64,000 nt of DNA from positions 372,001 through 436,000 of the forward strand of contig NC_016530.1 of the NCBI RefSeq assembly GCF_000236905.1. Reading direction: 5' to 3'. The stretch comes from Tetrapisispora phaffii CBS 4417 (Eukaryota; Ascomycota; Saccharomycetes; Saccharomycetales; Saccharomycetaceae). Positions 20,638 through 30,866 of this stretch are shown piece by piece (position 1 is the first letter of the stretch; each line of letters begins with the position of its first letter). Made by a program: the position numbers and the translations under genes. The notes under the pieces were generated by a model that was given only the letters and a program-made list of their open reading frames with translations, was not told the DNA's origin and did not search any database.

Positions 20638-21868
20638 GGCGTGAGCACCCCAGCAAACCACTAGTCAACACACAGCATCTATATATATATATATGTATGT
20701 ATATATGTACATATTATAAATCATGGTAATTACGATACATGGGGAAGGGAAGAAACTACGTGACAAAATCGAAATAGCCACGTGACAGACAATCAACAGG
20801 CACGTGACAACATCACGGCCAACGGTGTGGCTTCAGCCCGTTGCCGCTGGCTCCGCGGACCTCTCGTCCGTGACGCGGCAGAAGCCACAAAAAAAGAAAA
20901 CCGCGACGGTTGACAATGCGAGGGTTCTGTCTCAGCGTCGGCTCCTTTTGCGTGTTGCGTTCTGGGACTTTTTACTCGCCAGCATATTTGCCGCCCAGGT
21001 TCCGTTGCCGCGCAGCGCTCCACAGCTTTGTCGACGCCCACGAACGCAATGCGCGTGCCTGCGGGATTATATCTCCACCGGACGCCGTCCTTGTGGTCCT
21101 TTACCCCCATCGTCCGTGTGTGCCGTATGCTCTCTCACTCTGTGTTTGTTCTCTCCGCGAACGGAGACCAATTACCCTGCACACGGCTATTTTATGAAAC
21201 GGCTCCCTCCCATGGAGAACCATCACAACATCCATCACAATACCGTCATAACAGAAACCGGTCGATTACTAATTCATTATAAGCGTATTTAATGTTTTCA
21301 ACGTTTCGTAACAATGAAGGGTATTCGAATTATTGGATATCGAAACTTTAGGAACTTAAGTGACAGGTTCTGTCAAACAGCAAGTAATAGTTTCGATGTT
21401 CATATTTGGGAATCTTATTTATCGCAAGGCATCATTACTGTAATTGCTACTTTAATGTTTATTATTTACAGAGCTTTTGAATGGCTTACTTATTGTTTGA
21501 CAAATAACAAGTAGCCATCTTTTCAAAGATTTGTACAATATTCATTCTTTTGATTGTGTTCCATACACTCGTTGTTAATTAATATTGTTCACACAGTCTC
21601 ATTTCTTTAACTTACATCTATATATAAGAGTGCTAGGTTCATGTGGTCGTGACTCTTTCTTTTGTTCTTAAACTTGTTCATACATAGATATATACCAACC
21701 TCCTCAAGCTGCTCATTTAACTAATTTGTTGTAAGTTTACTGGGTTTTATTTTATTTGTTTCATTAAGTAATCTCTAGCTCAACCTAGGTATATCATTCA
21801 CTTTACTATAAATAATAGGATCCCAATAAACAAAGAAAACTTACAAATACATAGATCCGCATTTCAAC
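20638..21868. promoter_or_regulatory. 1.23-kb RNA15-CHO2 intergenic region with E-box elements
   Basis: GC-rich for this genome between about 20760 and 21200. CACGTGAC occurs at 20779-20786 and 20801-20808, with a TACGTGAC just before them. TTCATGTGG at 21638-21646 is a core match to the Ino2/Ino4 UASINO element (TTCAYRTGS), though the two bases before it do not fit the longer consensus; it lies about 220 bp upstream of CHO2, a known Ino2/4 target. TATATATAAG is at about 21620-21629. A TA/TGTA microsatellite spans 20681-20710. Confidence 0.5.
21314..21514 (+). CDS. Possible short membrane peptide, unrecognised
   Basis: A 66-codon frame between RNA15 and CHO2. Its first 25 residues are basic with no acidic residue before D17. 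Residues about 39-60 (GIITVIATLMFIIYRAFEWLTYCL) form a clear hydrophobic span followed by a short polar tail. This is a plausible small mitochondrial or ER membrane protein, but I recognise no family, CGA and AGG codons are used, and the AT-rich context allows such frames by chance. It could equally be part of the CHO2 leader. Confidence 0.25.
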   Translation: MKGIRIIGYRNFRNLSDRFCQTASNSFDVHIWESYLSQGIITVIATLMFIIYRAFEWLTYCLTNNK

Positions 21869-24418
21869 ATGTCCAACACTATTGAGATTGAAAGTACATC
21901 GAAAAATTCGTCTAAAGATGCTGCTGATAAGTCAAAAAAACTTATTGCAAGGACTCGTAGTTCAGGTGTAAGTTTTAATCCACCGGTCACTCATGATATG
22001 GTCCGTTCTCTATTTGATCCAACTTTGAAAAAATCGTTCCTCGAGATATGCATTACTTTAACCATCATTTTAAACTTCATTCTGGCTTATTATATGGTTA
22101 AGTTTATTGGCTTGTCGTATACGAAATTGTTCTATTTATGCCAATATGTGATTTGGAGGTTAGGGTATAATTTTGGTATTGGTTATATTCTGCATAACCA
22201 ATCAAACTACGAATCACTAACCAACTTCGCTAATGATCGTAAATTATTCGATAAAAAAGAACAAAAAAATAGTTTACTCTCTAGATTTGCTCAGTTTGAA
22301 ATTAATTCGAAACTGGAAGGCAATGACAGCTTGTATTCCTATCCAACTGAATTGAACGTATGGTTGCTGTTTAGACAATTTGTTGATTTGATCTTAATGC
22401 AAGATTTCTCAACTTATATCATTTACGTCTATTTATCATTCCCAAACAAACTAAACGATTATTATAATTTCAATTCATTTTTAGGTTTAATGATGATTTT
22501 ATTTAATGTTTGGGTTAAATTAGATGCCCATCGTGTTGTCAAGGATTATGCTTGGTACTGGGGTGATTTTTTCTTTTTGCAGGATACTGAACTAACTTTC
22601 GATGGTGTTTTCAATATTTCTCCACATCCAATGTATTCAATTGGTTATTTAGGCTATTATGGTTTGTCATTGATTTGTAATGATTATAGAGTCCTTCTGG
22701 TCTCTATTTGGGGTCATTTCTTACAATTTTTATTTTTAAAATATGTTGAGAATCCTCATATCGAAAAAATCTATGGTGTTTCTAATGATACAGCTATAAA
22801 CTCAAACATAGATGATTTAATTTCAAAAGAACATTATGATTATTCAAGACCTTTAATCTCAACCGGTATTTATTTCCAAAATTTCCAATATTTGAGATTT
22901 ACTGATTATTTCACTGTTTCCACCGTCATCGTGTTGATTTCATGGTTTTTGATGTCAAAACCATCAAACACTTTCTTATTCTACTTCACAATGTTTGTTA
23001 AGTTGGTGACTTGGTCGGGTATCTCAATGATTTTATATCAACAATCGCACTACAAATGGTTTACTAAATTGTTCTTGAAGAACGGTTACACTCAAATTTA
23101 TTCTTATCAAAATTGGCAATTCATTTATAGTTTTACATTGGTTGTAAACAACACACTATTGTTTTGCCAAACTTTGGGAAAATTAGCCACCTTGTATCCA
23201 TTTTCTCAATTATATTCAAAAATCATTTTCGGTATTTTATTATGTTGTTTACAAATTTGGTGTAATGGTGAAATTAGAGACGCTATCTCTGATTTTGGTT
23301 GGTTTTATGGTGATTTTTTCTTAACCAACTATATTACGTCAAGAAAGTTGTCTTCTCGAGGTATTTACAGATATCTAAATAACCCAGAAGCAATCTTAGG
23401 TGTTGCCGGTATCTGGGGTACCGTTTTAATGACCGACTTCTGTCATGAGAATATTATTTTGGCTGTTGAATGGACTTTAACCAATTTTATTTTTGTTAAA
23501 TATATTGAACAACCACATGTTGCGAAAGTTTATGGTAATTCTGTTCGTATCAGTGGTGTTAGTAAAACTTTGCTTGCACTAAAACCAATAAAATCGGTTA
23601 CAAGCTTTGTTGATATTGTCAGTAATAAGATGATGCATTCGTTATCTTATTTGGATAGTGATTCTGAAACCGAACATAATACATCTGATACTGACAGCGT
23701 TTCAAGTGGAGATAAAGATATATTCAAATTTTCTAAGTACAAGTTGGAACACAATAATACTGATAAGATTTCACCAAATTCGGAATTTAAAGTTGAAGGT
23801 TTACAAAATGATATCAATTTATTACCAAACAAAATCACTGTTTCGTGGAAACTACCTGCATCTATTTACAATGAAAAGAGTTGGATTGGTTTATACAACG
23901 TTTTGGATGTTGGTAATGATAGATTAAGAACTAGAGTGTCATCTATGAATCACTGGTCTGCCACTTCAAAATCTGCATATCCCCATAATCCAATTAACAG
24001 TGCATCTGTTTCCGAATTCCAAAAGACTGGTTCGTCCTTTAGCGGTAAAGTGGTATTTGATGCTTCACTATTACATTTCAAACCTGGTATTTATGAACTA
24101 AGATTCCATGGTAATAGTTCACATAAGGTGTTGATGATATCGCGTCCATTTCAATTAGGATATCCAAAACTGGAATTAGAAAGTAGAGAAGACATCAAGA
24201 AAGCTTTAACAGACATTTTAACAAAATGTGGTTCTGTTAAGGATGGTAAATACGTTGAATCTGCTAACAAGAATTTCCCAATTATTGCATGTAGAAAATT
24301 GATCAAAGATTCCTTAGATGTCGAATTATCCATCGATTATATTAGAAGGGTCAACGGTGACCTTGATACCATTTCCACCAAAATTCATGAAATTAAAGTC
24401 ATTTTAGAAAAATTATAG
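21869..24418 (+). CDS. CHO2: Phosphatidylethanolamine N-methyltransferase Cho2
   Basis: An 849-residue polytopic ER enzyme that uses S-adenosylmethionine to add the first methyl group to phosphatidylethanolamine. It carries two PEMT-type repeats, each ending in a related signature: GDFFFLQDTELTFDGVFNISPHPM and GDFFLTNYITSRKLSSRGIYRYLNNPE, with the conserved EQPH/ENPH after each. About ten hydrophobic spans fill residues 50-560. The C-terminal third is soluble and includes an Ig-like segment (SWKLPASIYNEKSWIGLYNV). Length matches S. cerevisiae (869). Neighbours CYS4, (RNA15/PTI1) and MTR3 are also those of CHO2 in S. cerevisiae. Confidence 0.96.
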   Translation: MSNTIEIESTSKNSSKDAADKSKKLIARTRSSGVSFNPPVTHDMVRSLFDPTLKKSFLEICITLTIILNFILAYYMVKFIGLSYTKLFYLCQYVIWRLGYNFGIGYILHNQSNYESLTNFANDRKLFDKKEQKNSLLSRFAQFEINSKLEGNDSLYSYPTELNVWLLFRQFVDLILMQDFSTYIIYVYLSFPNKLNDYYNFNSFLGLMMILFNVWVKLDAHRVVKDYAWYWGDFFFLQDTELTFDGVFNISPHPMYSIGYLGYYGLSLICNDYRVLLVSIWGHFLQFLFLKYVENPHIEKIYGVSNDTAINSNIDDLISKEHYDYSRPLISTGIYFQNFQYLRFTDYFTVSTVIVLISWFLMSKPSNTFLFYFTMFVKLVTWSGISMILYQQSHYKWFTKLFLKNGYTQIYSYQNWQFIYSFTLVVNNTLLFCQTLGKLATLYPFSQLYSKIIFGILLCCLQIWCNGEIRDAISDFGWFYGDFFLTNYITSRKLSSRGIYRYLNNPEAILGVAGIWGTVLMTDFCHENIILAVEWTLTNFIFVKYIEQPHVAKVYGNSVRISGVSKTLLALKPIKSVTSFVDIVSNKMMHSLSYLDSDSETEHNTSDTDSVSSGDKDIFKFSKYKLEHNNTDKISPNSEFKVEGLQNDINLLPNKITVSWKLPASIYNEKSWIGLYNVLDVGNDRLRTRVSSMNHWSATSKSAYPHNPINSASVSEFQKTGSSFSGKVVFDASLLHFKPGIYELRFHGNSSHKVLMISRPFQLGYPKLELESREDIKKALTDILTKCGSVKDGKYVESANKNFPIIACRKLIKDSLDVELSIDYIRRVNGDLDTISTKIHEIKVILEKL

Positions 24419-24605
24419 ATGGTATATTTATTCAAACCATAGTTAAAATTATGTAATAATATTTTTTCATATGCATTTTATATATATATTTTAAAATAAT
24501 TAACGTTTTATGTGTTTATTTACCAATTGATTGTAAGGCGAAATTAACAATGCAAATTATATAACATGTACCGTCGGATAATTTATATATTTAAGTTTAA
24601 TATAT

Positions 24606-25316
24606 TTACTCTTCTAAAATATGAGTTGTTATTAGATTTTTGAATTTTTGTGCCTCAGTTTTACAATGTTCTAATGCGACATCAAAGCTCTCACAATTCC
24701 CTTCGTCTTTCCAGTAACCTATGACTTCTTCACCATTCTTAATGAAAGAAATGACATCTCCTTTGTAATATCCAGCTGTGGCAATATCATCAACTTCAAT
24801 ACCAGCATTAATTAACGCTAAAGTAATAGCTGATATACAGTATGGTAGAATAGCTGATATATTATTTGATTTTTTAGACTCTTCGGAGAGCACTTTATCG
24901 TACAAAATATAAATGAAAATATCAATACCAGATTTTGGATATCTTGAAAGATTTATAACTGAATTAAAAACATTCACTAAGAAACTTGAGACTTCTTTCA
25001 ATTCTGTAGTGTTATATTTCTCAGAAGAACCATTTTTTAACTGAATAGAAAGAGATGCTTGCGATGTAAACGAACCTTTTGTTGCTCTAGGACCGTAAAC
25101 CGAAGTAATCAAAGACGTCTGATGTTGAGTGACTTTTGGATCTCTGATTTCAACTAGAGAAGAACCGTTACAATTTTCTATTAAACCAGAATTTAGTATA
25201 AAACTTGAGGATTCGTCTTTCTTTGGCTCCGATGATTGTATGTCAGTAGCAGCACTAAATACAATCGGCTTAGCATTAGATGGACCTAGTAAACGTCTTC
25301 TATCTTGTACGTTCAT
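24606..25316 (-). CDS. MTR3: Exosome core subunit Mtr3 (RNase PH-like)
   Basis: This 236-residue non-catalytic RNase PH-fold subunit belongs to the hexameric exosome ring, which processes and degrades RNA in nucleus and cytoplasm. The N-terminus MNVQDRRRLLGP is almost identical to yeast Mtr3. TSLITSVYGPRATKGSFTSQ and NLSRYPKSGIDIFIYIL are RNase PH-fold signatures, and SFIKNGEEVIGYWKDEG is close to the C-terminus. It converges on CHO2 (tail to tail, 187 bp apart), as in S. cerevisiae. A PAC/RRPE pair lies upstream. Confidence 0.96.
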   Translation of the reverse strand: MNVQDRRRLLGPSNAKPIVFSAATDIQSSEPKKDESSSFILNSGLIENCNGSSLVEIRDPKVTQHQTSLITSVYGPRATKGSFTSQASLSIQLKNGSSEKYNTTELKEVSSFLVNVFNSVINLSRYPKSGIDIFIYILYDKVLSEESKKSNNISAILPYCISAITLALINAGIEVDDIATAGYYKGDVISFIKNGEEVIGYWKDEGNCESFDVALEHCKTEAQKFKNLITTHILEE

Positions 25317-25707
25317 TATATTTTATATTTTTGTGTTTCTTACTAGTTTCAAATGATTGTTAAATCTCTACTCTGTGGTCTGATCTTATCTGATGTCAAT
25401 CTACTAGTTCAACTTCAAATATAAATTTATTTATAATATATTATTATAATATTAAATGTAAGACATCTAAAATCGATGAGGACTTTAGATTTTTCAATAA
25501 GAGCGGTGGCCGTAAAGAATGATATTATTACAGTAAGTAATGTTAAATTATATAATTTTATATAGTTTAGTATGCTATTATATTATGAGGTATGTCTTAT
25601 GATGTGCATAAATGCAGAGAAGCAACTTCAGATCCCAGTTACAGCAAATATGACGTGTTTTTTTTTGCTTGTAACTCTTTTGGACTCATGTCTGTTACTG
25701 ATAATGT
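25317..25707. promoter_or_regulatory. MTR3 upstream region with PAC and RRPE-like elements
   Basis: 391 bp. CGATGAG (PAC) is at 25474-25480 and GATTTTTCA (RRPE-like, reverse TGAAAAATC) at 25488-25496, only 7 bp apart and about 160 bp from the MTR3 start. This pairing is the known signature of yeast ribosome-biogenesis genes and suits an exosome subunit. Confidence 0.6.
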
Positions 25708-27342
25708 TTAGAACAGTGGAGGATCACTTTCAAGTTCTTTCAATCTATCTTGTTCCAATTCCAATTTATCTGAGTTAACTTTTATGTCTTCATTAGGTGT
25801 GTAGATAGGAGTAGGAAGTGCTTCGTTCGAGTGCCCTGGTGCAGTTAACCATTCGTTTAATGAATTGTAATTTTCGGTATCATTTATTTCTTCATTATTT
25901 TCGATGCTTGGTGGCATTTCAACATGCCCTTCATCAGATATCGAAGAGACAGGAGAAATAGGTTTAGCGGTTCTGCAGGAACCAATTACTATTTCAATGG
26001 ACATTCCTGTCACATTTTTTGATCTCTTTAGTCTCTCAACATTGATTAAATCGCTGAATGAAACATCGATTTCATTGTCATTATGTTTGACGTACTCGTC
26101 ATCATCCTTCATTATTCTTGATATATTTCTTTGCAACGAATTAAAATTTTCCTTTAGAATCGACCCTTGGTGCGAAGTATATGATGAATTGTCTAGGTAT
26201 TTCCCTACAATTTCATTGGATGCAGTGTAGACCGTTAACTTTTTTGATAGATTAACAACCACTTCAATATAATATTGAAAAGTAAAGTAGTTTGGAAGGG
26301 CGGTAAACGTGGCAATTGCATCTAATGGAACCTTAAGATACATCAGAGCCGAAGCTTCTTTCGACTCTGAATCTATGAATAATGGTGCAGTAGTTTGGGA
26401 TATGTCTTTCCTGAACGTTTCAACTGGAATATCCTTTGAATTACCGTTCACTCTACATATTCTTGTCAACGTCGCGATTAACCCTGCCGAATGATTGAAT
26501 GCTTTATAATGCTTGATATCTACTTTCACTGGGATCAGCTCGCCTACCATAAAACCTGAATGTGGTACGTTGACTGACACTTTCACCATCTTTTCAGGTT
26601 GCTGATCTGTTAGTGTGAAAAGGTTATCATTTTTCGTCGAACTAGAGCCAGACGAGCTCTTTGTTAATTTTGTCATGAATGAAGATGCGTTTTCATTACT
26701 ATGTGAATTTGCAATATGTGAGTCTTCAATCGAGGCATTGGAGAAAGTTGATTGTAAAACCATCGTTTTCTTAATTGCGTTTGAGTATTTTTCTACATCC
26801 AACGGTACTAGTACAGATATTCTCTTTTCGCACGTTTGTATAGTGACATCATTTGCTGCTTTCAGGAACCCTCTTATATAGTATTCGTTGGAACCTCTTT
26901 TAAAGTCAATGGAACTGAATGATTTTTTATGCTTGGGGAGTTTAAATTTGAAAGGGAAGACATGTTCACCTTTTGTAAGATTTAACAGATGTGACTCATC
27001 ACCATATAAGTATGCGGAATTTTCCGTTACAGTCTCTTGACTTTTACTGATCATCCTTGTAGTTTTTGACATTTTCAAATTGATTTCATTTATCAACGAG
27101 AACTTGATTGCTACATTATAAGCATCTCTTGATAGCCTCAGTATGATATTGCCTGAGACAAATTCTTTTGGTTTCCAAATTTTGTGAGGTTCATCTAGTA
27201 TGATTTCATACTCCGAGACCATATTAGTTAGAGTATCTGTAATGTTAGTTGGATATGCAGCGGATCGTACAGTCATGCCTAAGACGTATCTTTTCTTCTT
27301 GGATACAGACACTTCTTTCCTCATTGAATTTAATAAGAACAT
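25708..27342 (-). CDS. RIM8: Arrestin-related adaptor Rim8
   Basis: 544 residues with an arrestin-N domain (about 45-190; FVSGNIILRLSRDAYNVAIKFSL) and an arrestin-C domain (about 250-385; VPHSGFMVGELIPVKVDIKHY), followed by a low-complexity acidic tail. Size and position between RNA15 and ALG13, on the expected strand, match S. cerevisiae RIM8/ART9. Rim8 binds the pH sensor Rim21 at the plasma membrane and is ubiquitinated by Rsp5 to start ESCRT-dependent Rim101 processing. I see an SPVS but no clear PPxY motif. Other arrestin-like adaptors would be alternatives if gene order were ignored. Confidence 0.85.
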   Translation of the reverse strand: MFLLNSMRKEVSVSKKKRYVLGMTVRSAAYPTNITDTLTNMVSEYEIILDEPHKIWKPKEFVSGNIILRLSRDAYNVAIKFSLINEINLKMSKTTRMISKSQETVTENSAYLYGDESHLLNLTKGEHVFPFKFKLPKHKKSFSSIDFKRGSNEYYIRGFLKAANDVTIQTCEKRISVLVPLDVEKYSNAIKKTMVLQSTFSNASIEDSHIANSHSNENASSFMTKLTKSSSGSSSTKNDNLFTLTDQQPEKMVKVSVNVPHSGFMVGELIPVKVDIKHYKAFNHSAGLIATLTRICRVNGNSKDIPVETFRKDISQTTAPLFIDSESKEASALMYLKVPLDAIATFTALPNYFTFQYYIEVVVNLSKKLTVYTASNEIVGKYLDNSSYTSHQGSILKENFNSLQRNISRIMKDDDEYVKHNDNEIDVSFSDLINVERLKRSKNVTGMSIEIVIGSCRTAKPISPVSSISDEGHVEMPPSIENNEEINDTENYNSLNEWLTAPGHSNEALPTPIYTPNEDIKVNSDKLELEQDRLKELESDPPLF

Positions 27343-29615
27343 GGCAGATTAAAAAAATGCAAAAGAAAATAAAAGATTGATGGACAACTTGATACCGTGT
27401 GTGGTAGTACTAGATAAGACAAACTTATCCAACAACAAAAATATATATATACCAAACACAACGGTGTGTATATATAAGTATGTGAATACAACACTGTAGA
27501 CAGTATTTGATATGAAAGGAATCGAACATTGCAGATTTGAATATTGTCAAGCCAAGTGAAAATAAAACTGAGTTGTTTAAATAAAAAAAATGTAATAGCA
27601 AGAAACTACAAGCCTTCTTTGGAAGGAAACCAAAACTTGGCCAAGAAAAAACTAATAAGGAAAACTGCGAATAGATGAGATAAATTTCCAGAAATGTGTG
27701 TTGTTGTACTGTTCATTCGTATGCGATGCAATGAGTATATATTATAATACGAGACATTGACCATTATTGACGCTAAGTAATCAGTCTAATTGTGATATTA
27801 ATAGATGGCAAAAAAGCATACAAGAAGAAAGTAACGAAGATGTCTTAGAAGTTGCTTATAATGCATCCTAAACGTTTACAGTATAAAGATGAGTTAAGTT
27901 CGAACATTTAAAGAAAAACGTAAATTATTTCTCGAGAGATTCTTGGTTACCATTTTAGTTCGAAATTATTAATTTAAACATTCATATCGGATGGCATTTA
28001 GCTCGAGTAAAACCGTTGCAAAGATGCACCCGCGTTGAACTGAGTTCCATCGTGCTATTTTGCCCATCAGCCCGAGTACAGCGGAGCAGCAGACGTGCAG
28101 CGTATTTCGTATTACTTCTTGGAGAGGCGAAGGAAGCAGCTGGCGAATAATCATTGGCTACGAAGGAGATATCACTTCGAGTAATTCGGATTGCCTAATC
28201 TGGAACGCCAAAAACGAACATATTGAAAATAGAACGAGCCGAAAACGTACTTTCAAACAGAGAGCGATGGCGCATCGGGATGCATCGCATTGTACGATAA
28301 ACATTGGGTCTTCGAGGGTGCAGCATGCTCCAAGAATAGACAGTACATAAATACGTCGCAGCACAAAGAGACACTTAAAAGAAAAGCGACCACAAAACCA
28401 TCTTTTGACCGATCTCGCACACGCAGTTTACTCTGTTATGTAGCGCGCGCCTCCATTCCGTACAGCGTACCACACATCTTCCCAGCATACATGGGAGCCG
28501 CGGAACAATAACCGGACGATGTAATAACAATTCCACGGCTATGTGATATTTCCCTCTTGCTCGGCCGCAGTATACGAGTATGTCTATATATTGCAAATGT
28601 GGGCATGTGCAATAGAAGCGGGTGATAGCATGCACGCCTGCCAGGGAGAAAGCTTTGTGATGGCCTAGACACTTGCGTAACATGTTGTTTTCCTAATTGG
28701 TCAGACATGCCATGGCGCTGCGGTGATGTTGTCATGAATTCCTCACTGGCAAATATGTTTTGTACGCGCATATTTCTGTATCTTCTCAGAAGTCTATTAA
28801 ACAGATGGACTGCACAAATAATTTCTTGGTATTTTGCTACGCACTCTTGTCAATAACTTTGCTTTTCGTGAAAAGCAAATTAAAACTTGGCACACGGCAA
28901 ACGGCAAAGATTAGCGAAACCACACACTCTCACATTCACAGCATATCGATGTTAATGAAACAGGCCACAGAGATTAAAAAATGATTCTTACTGTAATAGA
29001 AGTCGTGACTTATAGGAAGCGTCGCAAACTATACGCCGCTGGCACACACAGTTAATCAACTTCGTAACATCACTATCAAATTGTTTATACGTACTGTATG
29101 TTAAACGTATGAGATAGCACTCTATGTTTCATTAGGAAACTTGTAGTGTCGACGGGAGCTGCAGGATGACTGATGTGACATTTGAATCATGTGACTGAGG
29201 TGGAGAGTGCTCTATTATAGGATTTGAACCTCGTAAACTTACAATGGTAGCAACCATTATTGTAAACGGATACATGGATGTTTCTACGCACTGAAGATTA
29301 TTTTAAAGTAAAATGTTAGATTATTAAATATGAAAAGTTATATTCTAATATACAGGTGTTAATGCTAACCGGATAAAGTACAAGCAGCATTAATTTGGGA
29401 GAACATGAACATATTTAAATATTCAATATCTTCTTTGTTAATGCCACATTGCAATGGAGAAAAAAATTTCGTGAAAAAATCTTTTTTTTGTTTGAATAAT
29501 TACTCTATGATGTAGGTGATAAATTTCTCTTTTAAATTTTTTTTGTTGTTGTTAGGATGTTCGAACTATATAATGCGAATAACATTGCATTCAGGCTACT
29601 TGATCAGTTTCAAAT
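27343..29615. other. 2.27-kb gap between RIM8 and NSR1 with no recognised gene
   Basis: The largest empty stretch of the window, lying upstream of RIM8 and downstream of NSR1. Frames of 60-111 codons overlap on both strands at 28060-28770 but none has protein character. The part from about 28000 to 28800 is clearly richer in G+C than the flanks. A B-box-like GGTTCAAATCC (minus strand, about 29219-29229) lacks a matching A box and cloverleaf. An RNA gene or a lost gene's remains are possible but unsupported. Confidence 0.4.
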
Positions 29616-30866
29616 CTAATCAAAAGTTTTCTTGGAGCCGGAAAAAGTAGCAGTGTTTCTGGAGCCTAATGGAGAGTTGTTGGCGCCGGAACCAGTGGAA
29701 CCGAAACCACCTCTACCGCCAAAACCACCTCTGGAACCGCCTCTAGAACCACCTCTGCCGCCGAAACCGCCTCTGGAGCCACCTCTGCCGCCAAAGCCAC
29801 CTCTGGAGCCGCCTCTACCACCGAAGCCGCCTCTGGAGTTACCTCTGTCTGGCTTTGGAGTGGAGTAATCTAATCTGACTGGTCTGTTGTCGATGTATTC
29901 ACCTTGTAAAGCTTCTAGAGCCTTCTTAGCGTCGTCAATATTACCGTATTGGACGTAACCGAAACCCTTTGGTTGTTCAGTTTCTGGGTGAGTTGGTAAT
30001 CTAACGGAAACAATTTCACCAAATTTGCTAAACATTTCCCAGATGCTGTCTCTGTCAGCATTGAAAGATAAGTTACCTAAGAATAAAGTCTCACTTGGTT
30101 CACTTGGGATGTCACCAAATTTCTTAGCACGGTCGGCACCGTTGTTACTACCAGCTGGCTTGGAAGTAGACATGTCACAGTTGATTTCTCTACCGTCAAT
30201 TTCTTTTCCATGCATTTCTTTGATAGCTTTTTCAGCGTATGATTTGTCAGAGAAGTCAACGTAACCGTAACCTCTTGATCTGTCAGTACCTCTTTCAAGC
30301 ATAACTCTAGCCCCAATAACACCACCAATGTGGTCGAATTCGTTTTTTAACCATTCATCATCGATAGACCAAGATAATCTGCCAACGAAAATAGTAGCTG
30401 GTTCACCTTCTTCAGTCTTAGCCTTCTTAGAGTCAGACTCTTCAGACTCTTCAGATTCTTCGTGTTTACGCTTCTTAGAGTCCTTTTCTTCATCATCAGA
30501 TTCAGAGTCAGATGAATCGGAAGAGGAAGAGGATTCTTCTTTCTTTGATTCTTCTTCTTCATCAGAAGAGGATTCTTGTTTCTTAGATTCTTCTTCTTCA
30601 TCAGAAGAGGATGAGTTGGAGTCAGAGTCGGAATCAGAAGAAGAAGATTCTTCCTTCTTGGATTCTTCCTTCTTTTCTTCCTTCTTTTCTTCTTCTTCAT
30701 CAGAAGAGGAATCAGAGTCGGAAGAGGAGGAGGAAGACTCATCAGAAGATGAGGAGGATGAGGAGGAGGAAGAGGATGATGATGAAGAAGAAGAGGAGGT
30801 AGCCTTTTCTTGCTTCTTGGATTTCATATCTTTCTTGCTTTCTTTCTTGGAAGTAACTTTACCCAT
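29616..30866 (-). CDS. NSR1: Nucleolin-like nucleolar protein Nsr1
   Basis: 416 residues. The N-terminal third consists of long serine runs alternating with acidic and lysine blocks. Two RRMs follow at about 156-232 (TIFVGRLSWSID, YGYVDF) and 259-335 (TLFLGNLSFNAD, FGYVQY), then a Gly/Arg-rich GAR domain with SRGGFGGRGG repeats (about 343-390). The end, GSRNTATFSGSKKTFD, is the Nsr1 C-terminus. It acts in pre-rRNA processing and ribosome assembly in the nucleolus. Length is that of S. cerevisiae (414). The promoter carries PAC and RRPE. Confidence 0.97.
   Translation of the reverse strand: MGKVTSKKESKKDMKSKKQEKATSSSSSSSSSSSSSSSSSSDESSSSSSDSDSSSDEEEEKKEEKKEESKKEESSSSDSDSDSNSSSSDEEEESKKQESSSDEEEESKKEESSSSSDSSDSESDDEEKDSKKRKHEESEESEESDSKKAKTEEGEPATIFVGRLSWSIDDEWLKNEFDHIGGVIGARVMLERGTDRSRGYGYVDFSDKSYAEKAIKEMHGKEIDGREINCDMSTSKPAGSNNGADRAKKFGDIPSEPSETLFLGNLSFNADRDSIWEMFSKFGEIVSVRLPTHPETEQPKGFGYVQYGNIDDAKKALEALQGEYIDNRPVRLDYSTPKPDRGNSRGGFGGRGGSRGGFGGRGGSRGGFGGRGGSRGGSRGGFGGRGGFGSTGSGANNSPLGSRNTATFSGSKKTFD

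Noticed and set aside
29140..29270. B-box-like GGTTCAAATCC on the minus strand as a tRNA gene
   Set aside because: The T stem does not pair, no A box or anticodon arm is found at the right distance, and no acceptor stem closes.
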